45,967 bases of DNA from the NCBI GenBank assembly GCA_905202255.1, contig CAJKRH010000011.1, positions 1 through 45,967 of the forward strand, given 5' to 3'. The DNA comes from an uncultured Ruminococcus sp. (lineage in GTDB: Bacteria > Bacillota > Clostridia > Oscillospirales > CAG-272). Positions 9,101 through 17,541 of this stretch are shown in pieces. The stretch's first letter is position 1. Each line of letters begins with the position of its first letter. Position numbers and translations under genes: made by a program. Under the pieces are notes generated by a model, which worked only from the letters and a program-made list of their open reading frames with translations, had not been told where the DNA came from and ran no database searches.

Positions 9101-12100
9101 TCGTCCGAATTGCGGGAGCAACCCATGATAAATTCCGCCGTGTCCTCGCCGCGGCGGAATACAGCCCTCATGCGGCAGGCGGGAACAATGCAGGCGCCGA
9201 CGCGGTTTCCGCATTCGCGCGATGCAAGCGCGGCGATATCGGCATCACTGTAGGCAAGCGGCAATATGGCATCGCGCATCGTGTCACAGCCCGCCTCTTT
9301 TCCGCGCGTCACCTTCAGTGCAAGAAAACGGAAAGGGCGGTTTTCGCTCCTTTTCCGCCTTGAGAAGAGCAGGATATGCTCTTCCTCAAAATATCTGCTT
9401 CCGATGAAGAGATTTTCAAAGCTCTTGTGCGCACGGTATGCGCGTTCTTCCGCCATCACAGGCTCGAAATATAGCATAGCGGAAGCATTTTTGTATTCGC
9501 CGTTTATTTTTGCCGTTATTCTGAAAATCTCGCGGTTCGGCAAAACCTCGGCACGCAGACCGATGCTCTTTATCGCCTCACCCTCGCCGAAAAGCGCACG
9601 ATATTCCACCGCGCCGCAGGAGGAGGCAAATTCATATTTTTCCGCCGTCACATCTCCCATCCCGAGCGGATAGGCAAAATATGTCTTTTCGTCAATGAGG
9701 AATACAACGCGAAAACCGCCGGAAAGCGAGAAAGTATCAAAATCCGACAGGGCAACGGCATCTCTGCCGTCATAAAATGCCATATGTCCCGATGATGAGG
9801 CAACTATCCTGCTCTTGTTGTTTGAGGCAAGTGCAAACTCGGGCGATATAATGCCGCGACTGCAGTGAAAGCCCTCGGCATGCTCCCCGCTTTTTTCGTC
9901 ATATACATCCGTGCGCACAGGGCGCACCTTTTCTCTGTATATGCGCACCGGCGCACGCTTCGGCACGCTCGGTATGCGCTCCGAAAGCAACTCTCTTGAC
10001 GCTCTCATACGCGGACTGCGCATGAAGCGGCGCACGAATATATCATCAAGACAGTAGTTTGCACAAGCAACGATACTCATGCCCATATGATGCGCCATAT
10101 AGCTGCGTATCACGGCGTATCCGCCGCCCACGCGGGTGCTGTCCATATCGAGCGCCTCGTAAAAGCCGTATTTGCCGTACATTCCGAGTGCTTCAAGCTC
10201 GCGCAGATTATGCAGGACAGCATCCGCGCCGTATTCAAGCATGAGAAAGCTTGAATACGGTGATACGCAGGCACCGTTTTCACAGGCGGGGTCGAGCGCC
10301 AGCTTTTCCAGCCCGAAAGCGCGGTACTGATAATTCATGTGCGAATCGAAATTGTAATATCCGCTCTCGGATATGCCGAAAACACGGCGGATGCGCCCGC
10401 CCGCCTGCTTTGACACGGTGCTTTCCGCCTGCGTGGCAAAAGCATATTCGAGTGCGGCATGAGAAAGACTTCCCTTTTTGTGCGGCAGGAGCAGAGCAGG
10501 CATGAAATATTCAAAAGCCGTTCCGCTCCATGAAGCAAAGCCGAGTCTGCCTCCGCCGCCTATGGCAAGGCGCGAAAGCGAAAAGAAGCTCTCAGGCGGT
10601 GCGAAGCCTGCCGCCGTGGCATAATATTGCGTGGTGCGGAACTCGCTCATGAAGGTATCGTAATATGAGCTTCCGTATGTGCCGTTTTTCGCATTGTAGC
10701 CGATATAGAAAAGGCGCTTTGCCTCGCAGTAGAGAGCCGTGAAATCGGCGCGTGAGATGAATTTTTCATAGAGCGCGATATCGGAGAGCAGACGCGGCTC
10801 CTGTGATGCGTATTCGCGCAGTCCCTCGCAGAAGGCGACGAGTGCCGTTACGAAATTGCCGCTGTCCACACTTGAAACAAAGGGCTCGCCTATCGCCGAG
10901 AGCGTTGAGATATCATACCAATTATAGAGATGTCCGCGCCATGAGAGCAGTTTTTCTATGCTTTTGCCGCTCTTCTCGGCATAGAAATGGAGCTTCTCGG
11001 AATCAATGAAATCAAAATCGCGTGCCGCAAGCAGAGAGAGCAGATAGAGTCCGATATTAGTCGGCGAGGTGCGCATGGCGGTGCGCTCCTCCGGCGAAAT
11101 CTGATAATTATCGGGCGGCAGGAAGTTCGTTTCCTCAGAGACATGAGCCGCAAAGAAGCGCCACATATCCCTCGCATAGGAGCGGACGGTGTTTTTACTT
11201 TTTTCGCTCCTGCGCTCCTCCTCGGGCAGGCTTTTCGAAGCCGCGATAATCACAAGCGGGAAGCAAAGCCAGAGAAAGCCGAAAAACTTCGCCGAGGGCG
11301 CAGGCACAAGCATCGCCGCGGCACCTATGAGCGCGGATGGCAGAAGAGAGAGGATAAGACCCGCAGTACCGCGCTTTTTCGCCGCGCTCTGCGATGCCGT
11401 CTGCCACTCGAGCAGATGCCTGCCGCTTATCGTCATGCGGTAAAGTGCGGTGAGAAAGGCGCGCGCGAAAACATAAGCCTCATGCGCCGAAGAGAGCAGG
11501 CGCACGAGCATAACCGAGAGCGTTCCTCCTATCCTGCCGCGCTCCCCGCTCTCGATGGCGAGCGTGCGCAGCATCGGGAAAATCAGATACAGCGAGGCGA
11601 AAACAGCGGCGAGCGCCGCCGTTTTCCGTCCCGCAAGAGCCGATAGAAATACCGAAAGCACAAGCATAAGCGGAGCGGATTCTCTTATCGCATTGTCCGC
11701 TATTTTATAGCGGGAAAGCCTGCTCATGGGATTTTTTATTTTTTCTCCGTCCCTGCGTCTGACGCTCCCGAGAACATACGGCAGAGCCTGCGTATCGCCG
11801 CGTATCCAGCGCTCCTGCCGCGAATAATACGAGATAAAATCCGTCGGCACCTCATCGGAGAGCGAAAGCCCGCGATAAAGCGCGCACGAGAGCATATTTC
11901 CCTCGAGCAGGTCATGACTGAGTATGCGCCCGTCGGGGAAGAAATCGGGTATCACCTCGCAAAAGGCGGAAATATCTATCATTCCCTTGCCGCAGAAAGA
12001 GCCGGAACCGAAAATATTCTGATATATATCAAAAGAGGTGCCCGAATATACATCCATTCCGCCGATGCCGAAATAAAGCTCGGAAAAGCGCGTTTCCGAC

Positions 12101-13587
12101 GAGGATTCGAGACTGATATCCGTGCGCGGCGCGACTATGGCATAGCCTTTTTTCACTATGCGGCGCTTTTCGTCTGTCACGGGCTTGTTCATCGGATGTA
12201 TCATAACGCCGAGCATATCGGAAACAGCACCCGGACGCAGGCGCGTATCCTCATCGAGCGTGAGCAGATATTCCACCGCGTGCGTGTCGACTTTTCCATA
12301 AGCAATAATATCGCTCTCGCCGCCGCGAAGATATCGGCAAAGCCCGATTATCGCGCCGCGCTTGCGTTCTCTGCCCATGTAGGCGTTCTCGCCCTCGCAG
12401 AAGCGCCGCTCGCGCAGGAAAAGCATAAAGTGCTCGCCGTATTTGGCATTCAGCGCGTCTATTCTTCTCTTGATATAATCTATGCGTCCGTCGTCCTCCG
12501 GAAGGCTCTTTTTATCCGCCGCCTTGAGGTCGCAGAGGAGCGCAAAAATATAGTTTTCATCGCTGTTTGTCAGATAATGGTCCTCAAGCCGCGTTATCAG
12601 CCCGCCGTCGTGCTCCTCGCCGAGAAGAAGCGTCGGTACGGCTATCATCACCCTGTGCCCGCGCAGTTTTTCTTCGGATGAAATCGACGGCAGCAGATAC
12701 TGCCCCGATTGCACAAAGAAATCGCGTATCAGCTCTTTTACAAATTCGTATATCGGAATAATAAGCGGAAGCGAGAGCAGAAATGCGCTCCCGCCGCCCG
12801 CGAGCATTGCGAAAAGCAGTGTAAAAAGTGCCGTGAAAGCAAAGAGCAGAATAAAATATACCCTGCCCGCAAAGCCGTCTTTTTTCAGTAATATCTCGCC
12901 GATATGAACGCCGCGCTCCGCCGCTTCGCCGGCAACCTCCGCGGCATATGACGCTTCACCCATACCCGAGAGGTAAGCCCTCTCCGCCGTTATGCGCAGA
13001 TATGCTCTCTTCGTTTCGTCACTGCAATAGCGGTATACATCGGCTTTTTCGCCGTAATAAATTCTCGAGGCGGCGCAGAGTGAGGAGGGCAAGTCGCCGA
13101 GCCTCATCTCCGATATCACTCCGAGCATGCCGCAGATGCGATACATCTCGGCGGCATTGCCGAGGTTTTCTCCGTATCTTTCCGCAAGCTTCAGTATAAG
13201 CGCCGAGGGAAGAAGCGACAGCATGATATATGAATATCCCTCTGCGGGCGCACGCGCGGTAAGACTTTCTCTCACCGTGCGCTCCGAGATATTCTCCTCG
13301 GCGTAAATCCCCTCAAATATCTCATCCGCCGCGGCAAAAAGCTCCCTGTGTCGCGAAAAATACGCCTCGCGCTCTATCGTCTTTATCGCAGACATCGCCG
13401 CATCGTATATTTTCGGAAATGTTGCTTTCGCCGCGCCTGCGCAGTCGCCCTCTTCCGCATACAGCCTTCCCGCCGAAGCGGACAGCTCCCTCATCATTTT
13501 TCTGTATTTTCCGAGGCGTACCGCCCCCGAAAACGAGAGGGAAAACGCCGCCGCGCTTCTTTTTTCCGCTCCTTTTGCTTCTGCCAT
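6109..13587 (-). CDS. Cyclic beta-1,2-glucan synthase-like protein (GT84-glycoamylase-like-GH94)
   Basis: Giant membrane enzyme of 2492 residues resembling cyclic beta-1,2-glucan synthases (NdvB/ChvB/Cgs), which build glucan from UDP-glucose, close the ring and trim chain length. Visible parts: N-terminal region; membrane segments near 252-285, 646-676 and 745-783; GT84 glycosyltransferase with LTLDEDTRLRPG near 445 and the QxxRW motif in RQERWIRGDTQ near 592; a glycoamylase-like domain with FDSHMNYQYRAFG near 1086 and MAHHMGMS near 1166; a GH94 phosphorylase domain with the catalytic-acid motif GDGDWNDGMN near 2164. I chose the ATG at 13587: GGAG lies 7 bases upstream, and the in-frame extension to 13791 would cross the comEC terminator. 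It stands alone between terminators. Best known from proteobacteria, with some Firmicute examples. Confidence 0.88.
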   Translation of the reverse strand: MAEAKGAEKRSAAAFSLSFSGAVRLGKYRKMMRELSASAGRLYAEEGDCAGAAKATFPKIYDAAMSAIKTIEREAYFSRHRELFAAADEIFEGIYAEENISERTVRESLTARAPAEGYSYIMLSLLPSALILKLAERYGENLGNAAEMYRICGMLGVISEMRLGDLPSSLCAASRIYYGEKADVYRYCSDETKRAYLRITAERAYLSGMGEASYAAEVAGEAAERGVHIGEILLKKDGFAGRVYFILLFAFTALFTLLFAMLAGGGSAFLLSLPLIIPIYEFVKELIRDFFVQSGQYLLPSISSEEKLRGHRVMIAVPTLLLGEEHDGGLITRLEDHYLTNSDENYIFALLCDLKAADKKSLPEDDGRIDYIKRRIDALNAKYGEHFMLFLRERRFCEGENAYMGRERKRGAIIGLCRYLRGGESDIIAYGKVDTHAVEYLLTLDEDTRLRPGAVSDMLGVMIHPMNKPVTDEKRRIVKKGYAIVAPRTDISLESSSETRFSELYFGIGGMDVYSGTSFDIYQNIFGSGSFCGKGMIDISAFCEVIPDFFPDGRILSHDLLEGNMLSCALYRGLSLSDEVPTDFISYYSRQERWIRGDTQALPYVLGSVRRRDGEKIKNPMSRLSRYKIADNAIRESAPLMLVLSVFLSALAGRKTAALAAVFASLYLIFPMLRTLAIESGERGRIGGTLSVMLVRLLSSAHEAYVFARAFLTALYRMTISGRHLLEWQTASQSAAKKRGTAGLILSLLPSALIGAAAMLVPAPSAKFFGFLWLCFPLVIIAASKSLPEEERRSEKSKNTVRSYARDMWRFFAAHVSEETNFLPPDNYQISPEERTAMRTSPTNIGLYLLSLLAARDFDFIDSEKLHFYAEKSGKSIEKLLSWRGHLYNWYDISTLSAIGEPFVSSVDSGNFVTALVAFCEGLREYASQEPRLLSDIALYEKFISRADFTALYCEAKRLFYIGYNAKNGTYGSSYYDTFMSEFRTTQYYATAAGFAPPESFFSLSRLAIGGGGRLGFASWSGTAFEYFMPALLLPHKKGSLSHAALEYAFATQAESTVSKQAGGRIRRVFGISESGYYNFDSHMNYQYRAFGLEKLALDPACENGACVSPYSSFLMLEYGADAVLHNLRELEALGMYGKYGFYEALDMDSTRVGGGYAVIRSYMAHHMGMSIVACANYCLDDIFVRRFMRSPRMRASRELLSERIPSVPKRAPVRIYREKVRPVRTDVYDEKSGEHAEGFHCSRGIISPEFALASNNKSRIVASSSGHMAFYDGRDAVALSDFDTFSLSGGFRVVFLIDEKTYFAYPLGMGDVTAEKYEFASSCGAVEYRALFGEGEAIKSIGLRAEVLPNREIFRITAKINGEYKNASAMLYFEPVMAEERAYRAHKSFENLFIGSRYFEEEHILLFSRRKRSENRPFRFLALKVTRGKEAGCDTMRDAILPLAYSDADIAALASRECGNRVGACIVPACRMRAVFRRGEDTAEFIMGCSRNSDDLLFELSSCEKEKRGADAGMREIARLQHFAAGNSREATALEKYILAGIFMPRVYRSEGQSAAIERLKKHPAKQSELWRFGISGDSPIVIAYIGDSSEEKLHNLETLLLLFKYMCIRGVRYDFAILHAERDLYNRPLEKRINELIGELGCRAFLGSENGIFTINDSLLTEEMRYFMRRICRVYFDCRIEPAVYARSEQRNIEISPDFGRSLMSALKTEPYPTAQKPEIKAVESIGTGVFHEDGYTFIKPHGGAPFTHVLAGRAFGTVVSENSLGFTYFSNSALRRLSPHSADNMREDRGERLCLRIFASAHDTGEYTDYDLAACASQVNYTFSDAQYYGTLLSYIDYTVKVGICGRFPVKRIELTLESRHGEPVYCMAYYAVTPDMGAPTGMIHYEKSESEISLSALADYGTGRFFVTVGVGGHIGTATYTDGIALASGERLSLGTEDIAAAAVRFALSHSESAVFYLSVNGAHRYLCRGMAHDEEGDKIKLGSGDALFDLSVNKWIPYQIRASRLYARAAFYQVGGAWGFRDQLQDTLSLLAEAPDEAKYQIIRCAAHQFSEGDVLHWWHSVRDFSLLDQGVRTRCSDDMLWLPYAVSEYITATGDGAILDVSVRYLSSVPLSPEEHERYERVPPSDEREDIYRHCLRAVYRLLDGIGAHGLAKIGDGDWNDGMNTVGSQGKGESVWLTQFAAIVLFRFADICDMRGEHETALFLREKSRMLHAAAVNCFEGDRFLRAYYDNGDKLGSRDCDECKTDALSQAFAAFDMYFLGGDEEERRRVSAAAKTSYDLLYSERYKLWRLLSPPFVSGRNSPGYIKGYLAGLRENGGQYTHAAVWAALGLLAAGEYAAGARVLFEINPTLRARDGFLRERYRIEPYVMAGDVYANPDHMGRGGWSWYTGAAGWYRTAIIKYLCGFRMRGAYFTLRPCLSEYFDAFSLAVNIGKTAYGIEVRLGERDMIVLDGERIYTDDIFAFRFAFDGGSHEVKFSVARKAAAE

Positions 13588-13618
13588 ATAATGCTCCGTA
13601 TGAAAAATATTTTCATAT

Positions 13619-13649
13619 ATTATAGGCAAAAAGCGGGATTTATATGCAA
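13619..13649 (-). promoter_or_regulatory. Candidate promoter for the glucan synthase gene
   Basis: On the minus strand a perfect TATAAT (13619-13624) lies 31 bases before the ATG. The best -35 match is TTGCAT (13644-13649) at a long 19-base spacing, next to the T-run of the comEC terminator. Confidence 0.45.
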
Positions 13650-13651
13650 AA

Positions 13652-13676
13652 ACCGACAAGCGCGCCGCTTGTCGGT
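13652..13676 (-). terminator. Intrinsic terminator of the galT-comEC operon
   Basis: Perfect 11-bp stem ACCGACAAGCG / CGCTTGTCGGT with a three-base loop, followed on the minus strand by TTTTTGCAT. It lies about 110 bases past the comEC stop. Confidence 0.88.
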
Positions 13677-13787
13677 AAAGATGCGATTTTCTTATTTGCA
13701 TTTGATTTTGATTTGTCGGCTTTCTGCCGCATCGGGTAGCGGAGATGGCGCCCCTGTCATAATAAAGCATTGCCACCATATCCCACA

Positions 13788-16004
13788 TCATTCGATTACA
13801 ATCCCGTATTTTCCATCGGAAATAAGTACACTTTCCTCGCTCTCTGCATATTCCGCGGCATAGCCGAGAATCACCGAGCCGCGCGCGGCACTTATCTTCT
13901 CCTTGTATTTTGCCCCGTGCGAGCCATAGACCCGAAGTTTTGCACCATCTGCCTCCGCATAAAATTCCGGAAGCTCGGACATGCCCGCTCCGATATAGAA
14001 AAGCTTCTTTTCTCCCGCTATTTCAACCGAAAAATACGGAATTCTGTGCACCGAACGGCTGATGCGCAGATATTCGGGAAAGAATATCCGCATTTTGCCG
14101 ATGTCCGCATACGCATTCCTGCCGTATACGAAAACTTCTGTCCCGTGTGCCGCGGCTTCCGCTTTCAGCTTATCGAGATATTCCTCCTCGGCTTCCGTCT
14201 GCGGAGCAGGAACAGCAACGGAACCGAGCTTTATCACAGAGCAGAGCTTGCCGAGAGAGGCGGCATGATACCTGTGCAGATGCGAATAAACAAGCAGGTC
14301 TATCTTTTCTCCGTTCAGAGCGTAGACCTCATCGCTCATGCTCCGCGCAAAGGAATACGAACCGCCCGATATATCGAGAACCGCCGTTCTGCCGCCGTAG
14401 CGTATCACTATACCGTCATTTCTCGCACTGTTCAGTATCTCTGTCTGTGCCTTGCCGTAAAAGGCGCCTTCATATAAGCCGACGCTCACGCCGAAAGCAA
14501 CGGCAAGCACGGCAAAAAATGCGGCGGCACGACGGAATTTTATACTCCTGCCGAACATAAATACGAAAATAAGCACGAGAAGCGCCACCACAAAATACCT
14601 GCCGAAAGGATAGCGGAGCGAAACATATATCCCCTCAAAATCGGCAAGAAAACCCGCGAGCGTGAGCATCAGCTTTGTCAAAGCCGAAGCGACTGCGGCG
14701 AGAGCCGCGCCGAGCAGAGGCACGCCGCCGAATATCAGTACAAAAAGCAAAATCGGGAGCAAAATCTGCACTATCGGTATAAGCAGAAGAGAGGCAAGCG
14801 GCGCCACGAGCGAGAAATTACCGTAGCATATAAAAATGACAGGCATTGTAAAAGCCGTTACAACAAGTGAGGTCAGGATAAGCGAGATGATATAATTGAG
14901 CGCGGAAACGAGGAAATTTCTCACGCGCGAATATGTCTTTCTCGTATTGTGCAGTTTTATCGGCGAGAGCACGGGAGAGAAAAGCGTTATCCCGAGCGTC
15001 GCCGAAAAGGACAGCCACAAGCCGATATCATATACAGACGAAGGAGAAAGCACAAATATCAGCGATAAGGCAAGCATGAGCGAGGTCGGCGTATCGCTGT
15101 CGGCAAAGAAGGCACCCGAGAGCGCGAGACAGATGAACATGATGCACGAGCGCACGACGGAAGCGGATGCGCCCGTCACCATCGCAAAAGCGCAGACCGC
15201 AGGGATAAGCAGAAGCATTTTTATCCTCTTGCTTATCGGGAGCGGCGCGAGCAGAAGCATGAAGGCAAAGGTGAGCACGCTGATATGCAGTCCGCTCACG
15301 GCAAGCACATGCGAAAAACCTATCCTGCGGAAATCGAGTTTTATCTCACCGGAAATATCGCTTCTCTCTCCGAGCAGCATTGCCTTCGCGAGAGAAAGCG
15401 TATCACCCTCAAGCCTATCCGCAAGAAGCGAGGAAAATTTGCCCTGCGCTCGTCCGAAAAAGCCTTCTTTCGCCTCGCCGAAGTCAAGTATACTGCTCTC
15501 GGTGAAATTTATTCTCGCTCTGATTTCCTTGCTCTTATAGTAGATTTCGCGCTCCTCAAACGCTATGCCGCAAAAGCGAACACTATCGCCCGCTTCAAAA
15601 TCCGCATCATAGTCGGCTTCGCAAAGACAGAGTATTTCGCGCCCGCTCTCGTTTATGCTTATCGTGTAAACGCTGTAATAGCCGGCGCTTCCCTCCACGC
15701 TTTTCACCGTACCGATATATTCGCGCGTCTCGCCTGAAAAGAAACTCTCCGGCACGGCGGAGATATATCTCTGCCCATGGAATATGCCGAGCGCGAGCGC
15801 AAGAAGCGCGAAAACGATATAAAGCACCCTGTATGTGCCGAGCCTGCCACGCCTTTTCATCACCGCGGCATATACGGCAAAGGAAGCGACCACCGCCGCC
15901 GCAAAAGCAAGGCAAAAATAAAAAGGAAGCACCGCGCGAAGGCAGAACGCCGCCGTGAATACAAAAAGTATACCGAACAGCCTTCTTCCGCGCAATACTT
16001 CCAT
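13788..16004 (-). CDS. comEC: ComEC/Rec2-family DNA uptake channel protein
   Basis: Polytopic membrane protein that carries single-stranded DNA into the cell during natural transformation. The 738 residues show an N-terminal membrane pair and soluble OB-like region (DUF4131, about 1-180), the competence membrane domain with AVSGLHIS near 232-240 and about ten hydrophobic segments to about 500, and a C-terminal metallo-beta-lactamase-like domain. In that last domain the usual SHxHxDHxGG is replaced by SHLHRYHAASL, so a metal ligand Asp and the Gly pair are missing and nuclease activity is doubtful. GAGG lies upstream of the start. It is the last gene of the operon, 37 bases after galT. No comEA or other competence gene is in the window. 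Confidence 0.9.
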   Translation of the reverse strand: MEVLRGRRLFGILFVFTAAFCLRAVLPFYFCLAFAAAVVASFAVYAAVMKRRGRLGTYRVLYIVFALLALALGIFHGQRYISAVPESFFSGETREYIGTVKSVEGSAGYYSVYTISINESGREILCLCEADYDADFEAGDSVRFCGIAFEEREIYYKSKEIRARINFTESSILDFGEAKEGFFGRAQGKFSSLLADRLEGDTLSLAKAMLLGERSDISGEIKLDFRRIGFSHVLAVSGLHISVLTFAFMLLLAPLPISKRIKMLLLIPAVCAFAMVTGASASVVRSCIMFICLALSGAFFADSDTPTSLMLALSLIFVLSPSSVYDIGLWLSFSATLGITLFSPVLSPIKLHNTRKTYSRVRNFLVSALNYIISLILTSLVVTAFTMPVIFICYGNFSLVAPLASLLLIPIVQILLPILLFVLIFGGVPLLGAALAAVASALTKLMLTLAGFLADFEGIYVSLRYPFGRYFVVALLVLIFVFMFGRSIKFRRAAAFFAVLAVAFGVSVGLYEGAFYGKAQTEILNSARNDGIVIRYGGRTAVLDISGGSYSFARSMSDEVYALNGEKIDLLVYSHLHRYHAASLGKLCSVIKLGSVAVPAPQTEAEEEYLDKLKAEAAAHGTEVFVYGRNAYADIGKMRIFFPEYLRISRSVHRIPYFSVEIAGEKKLFYIGAGMSELPEFYAEADGAKLRVYGSHGAKYKEKISAARGSVILGYAAEYAESEESVLISDGKYGIVIE

Positions 16005-16041
16005 GATTATTTCCTCGCAGTGATAAATGTCTTTTTTACTA

Positions 16042-17541
16042 TCAGAATTTATTTACAAAATCTATAAATCTGTCGAAAGCGGCAATGCCCTTCTCATCGC
16101 GCTTGAATACACCGCAATCGCAGAGTACACGCACGAATGTATTTCCTGTCTCGCGAAGCAGGATATCGTTTATATTTTCGGGCGTGATATCGTAGTTTCC
16201 GCGGAAGCTCTCAAACCATGCCGCATGCTTTGCTATCTCGGGTATATCGGCAATATTTTTGCCTGCAAGCACGGCATCGGCAACTGCGGCAAGCTCCTTT
16301 TTCAGGCGGGATGGCAGCACGGCAAGACCCATTACCTCGATAAGCCCGATATTCTCTTTCTTTATATTATGATATTCGGGACGCGGATGGTAAAGTCCCA
16401 TCGGGCGCTCAGGCGTGGTCAGATTGTTGCGGAGCACGAGGTCGAGCTCGTATTCGCCGCCGCGGCGACGGGCTATCGGAGTTATCGCATTGTGCTTCCC
16501 TTTTTCCGTTTCGGCGAAAATTGTCACGGACTTATCGCTGTAGGCGCTCCATGCGTCGAAAATCTTCGCGGCAAGTCGCTGTATCCCGGCTCTCTCGGGG
16601 CTTGATATGCGGATGACGGAAAGCGGCCATTTCAGCGTTTTTGCCTTCACATTTTCAAAGCCCGCAAAGTGAAATTCCCTGTCTGCCTCGGCGCGCTCCA
16701 TGGCAAATTCATATCTGCCGCCCTGCATATGGTCGTGCGTGAGTATGGAACCGCCGACTATCGGCAGTCCCGCATTGCTTCCTATGAAATAGTGCGGAAA
16801 AATATCTATAAAGTCGAGCATACGCTCCACCGTTTTCACGCAGACATTCATCGGCGTATGCTCGGCGGAGAGCGCTATGCAGTGTTCATTGTAATAGACA
16901 TAGGGCGAATATTGGAAAAACCACTTTTCCCCGCCGAGAGTGATGGGAATAAGGCGGTGATTTTCTCTTGCGGCGGCACTCATATTTCCCGCATAGCCCT
17001 CGTTTTCGGGGCAGAGCGCACATTTCGGATAGCTCGATTGCTTCTGCATTTTGGCAAGGGCAATATCTTTCGGGTCTTTCTCGGGCTTGGAGAGATTTAT
17101 CGTTATATCTATCTCGCCGAATTCGCTCGGCACGGTCCAGCGGATATCTTTTTTCACGCGGTATGTGCGGATATAATCCGTATCTCTGCTGAAATTATAA
17201 TAGAAATCCGTCGCCGCTTCGGGGGATTTTTCATATTCGCTCCGGAATTTTGCGATGACCTCGGAGGGGCGCGGCGTGAGCAGTCCCATCAGGCGCGTAT
17301 CAAAAAGATCGCGGCGAACCACGCTTCCCTTTTCCGCGATTATACCCTTTTCCTCGGCGATATCGCAGAGTGCGCCGAGTATCTCCTCAAGCGATGCCGC
17401 AGGCACCTCGCCGGGCTCCTCATAGCTCTGCTCGCCCATCGCGTCGAGCAGGAGATTTGTCGCGTATATCCTGTCCGCCTCGGTGATGAGGTTCTTTTCC
17501 GCTCCGTAGTTTACAAGTTGCTTTATTCTCTCGCTTATCAT
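16042..17541 (-). CDS. galT: UDP-glucose--hexose-1-phosphate uridylyltransferase, class II
   Basis: Leloir pathway enzyme that swaps UMP between UDP-glucose and galactose-1-phosphate. The 499-residue size and the sequence (NLLLDAMGE near the start, THDHMQGGRYEFAMERA in the middle, IGLIEVMGLAVLP near 390) fit the Firmicute class II GalT rather than the 350-residue class I enzyme. THDHMQGG looks like the His-x-His active site. I start at the ATG at 17541: its ATGA overlaps the stop of the upstream methyltransferase gene, and AAGGA lies upstream. The longer in-frame start at 17610 lies wholly inside that gene. galK and galE are not in the window. Confidence 0.93.
   Translation of the reverse strand: MISERIKQLVNYGAEKNLITEADRIYATNLLLDAMGEQSYEEPGEVPAASLEEILGALCDIAEEKGIIAEKGSVVRRDLFDTRLMGLLTPRPSEVIAKFRSEYEKSPEAATDFYYNFSRDTDYIRTYRVKKDIRWTVPSEFGEIDITINLSKPEKDPKDIALAKMQKQSSYPKCALCPENEGYAGNMSAAARENHRLIPITLGGEKWFFQYSPYVYYNEHCIALSAEHTPMNVCVKTVERMLDFIDIFPHYFIGSNAGLPIVGGSILTHDHMQGGRYEFAMERAEADREFHFAGFENVKAKTLKWPLSVIRISSPERAGIQRLAAKIFDAWSAYSDKSVTIFAETEKGKHNAITPIARRRGGEYELDLVLRNNLTTPERPMGLYHPRPEYHNIKKENIGLIEVMGLAVLPSRLKKELAAVADAVLAGKNIADIPEIAKHAAWFESFRGNYDITPENINDILLRETGNTFVRVLCDCGVFKRDEKGIAAFDRFIDFVNKF

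Noticed and set aside
13588..13791. N-terminal extension of the glucan synthase
   Set aside because: It would cross the comEC terminator and the candidate promoter; a good ribosome site stands before the ATG at 13587.
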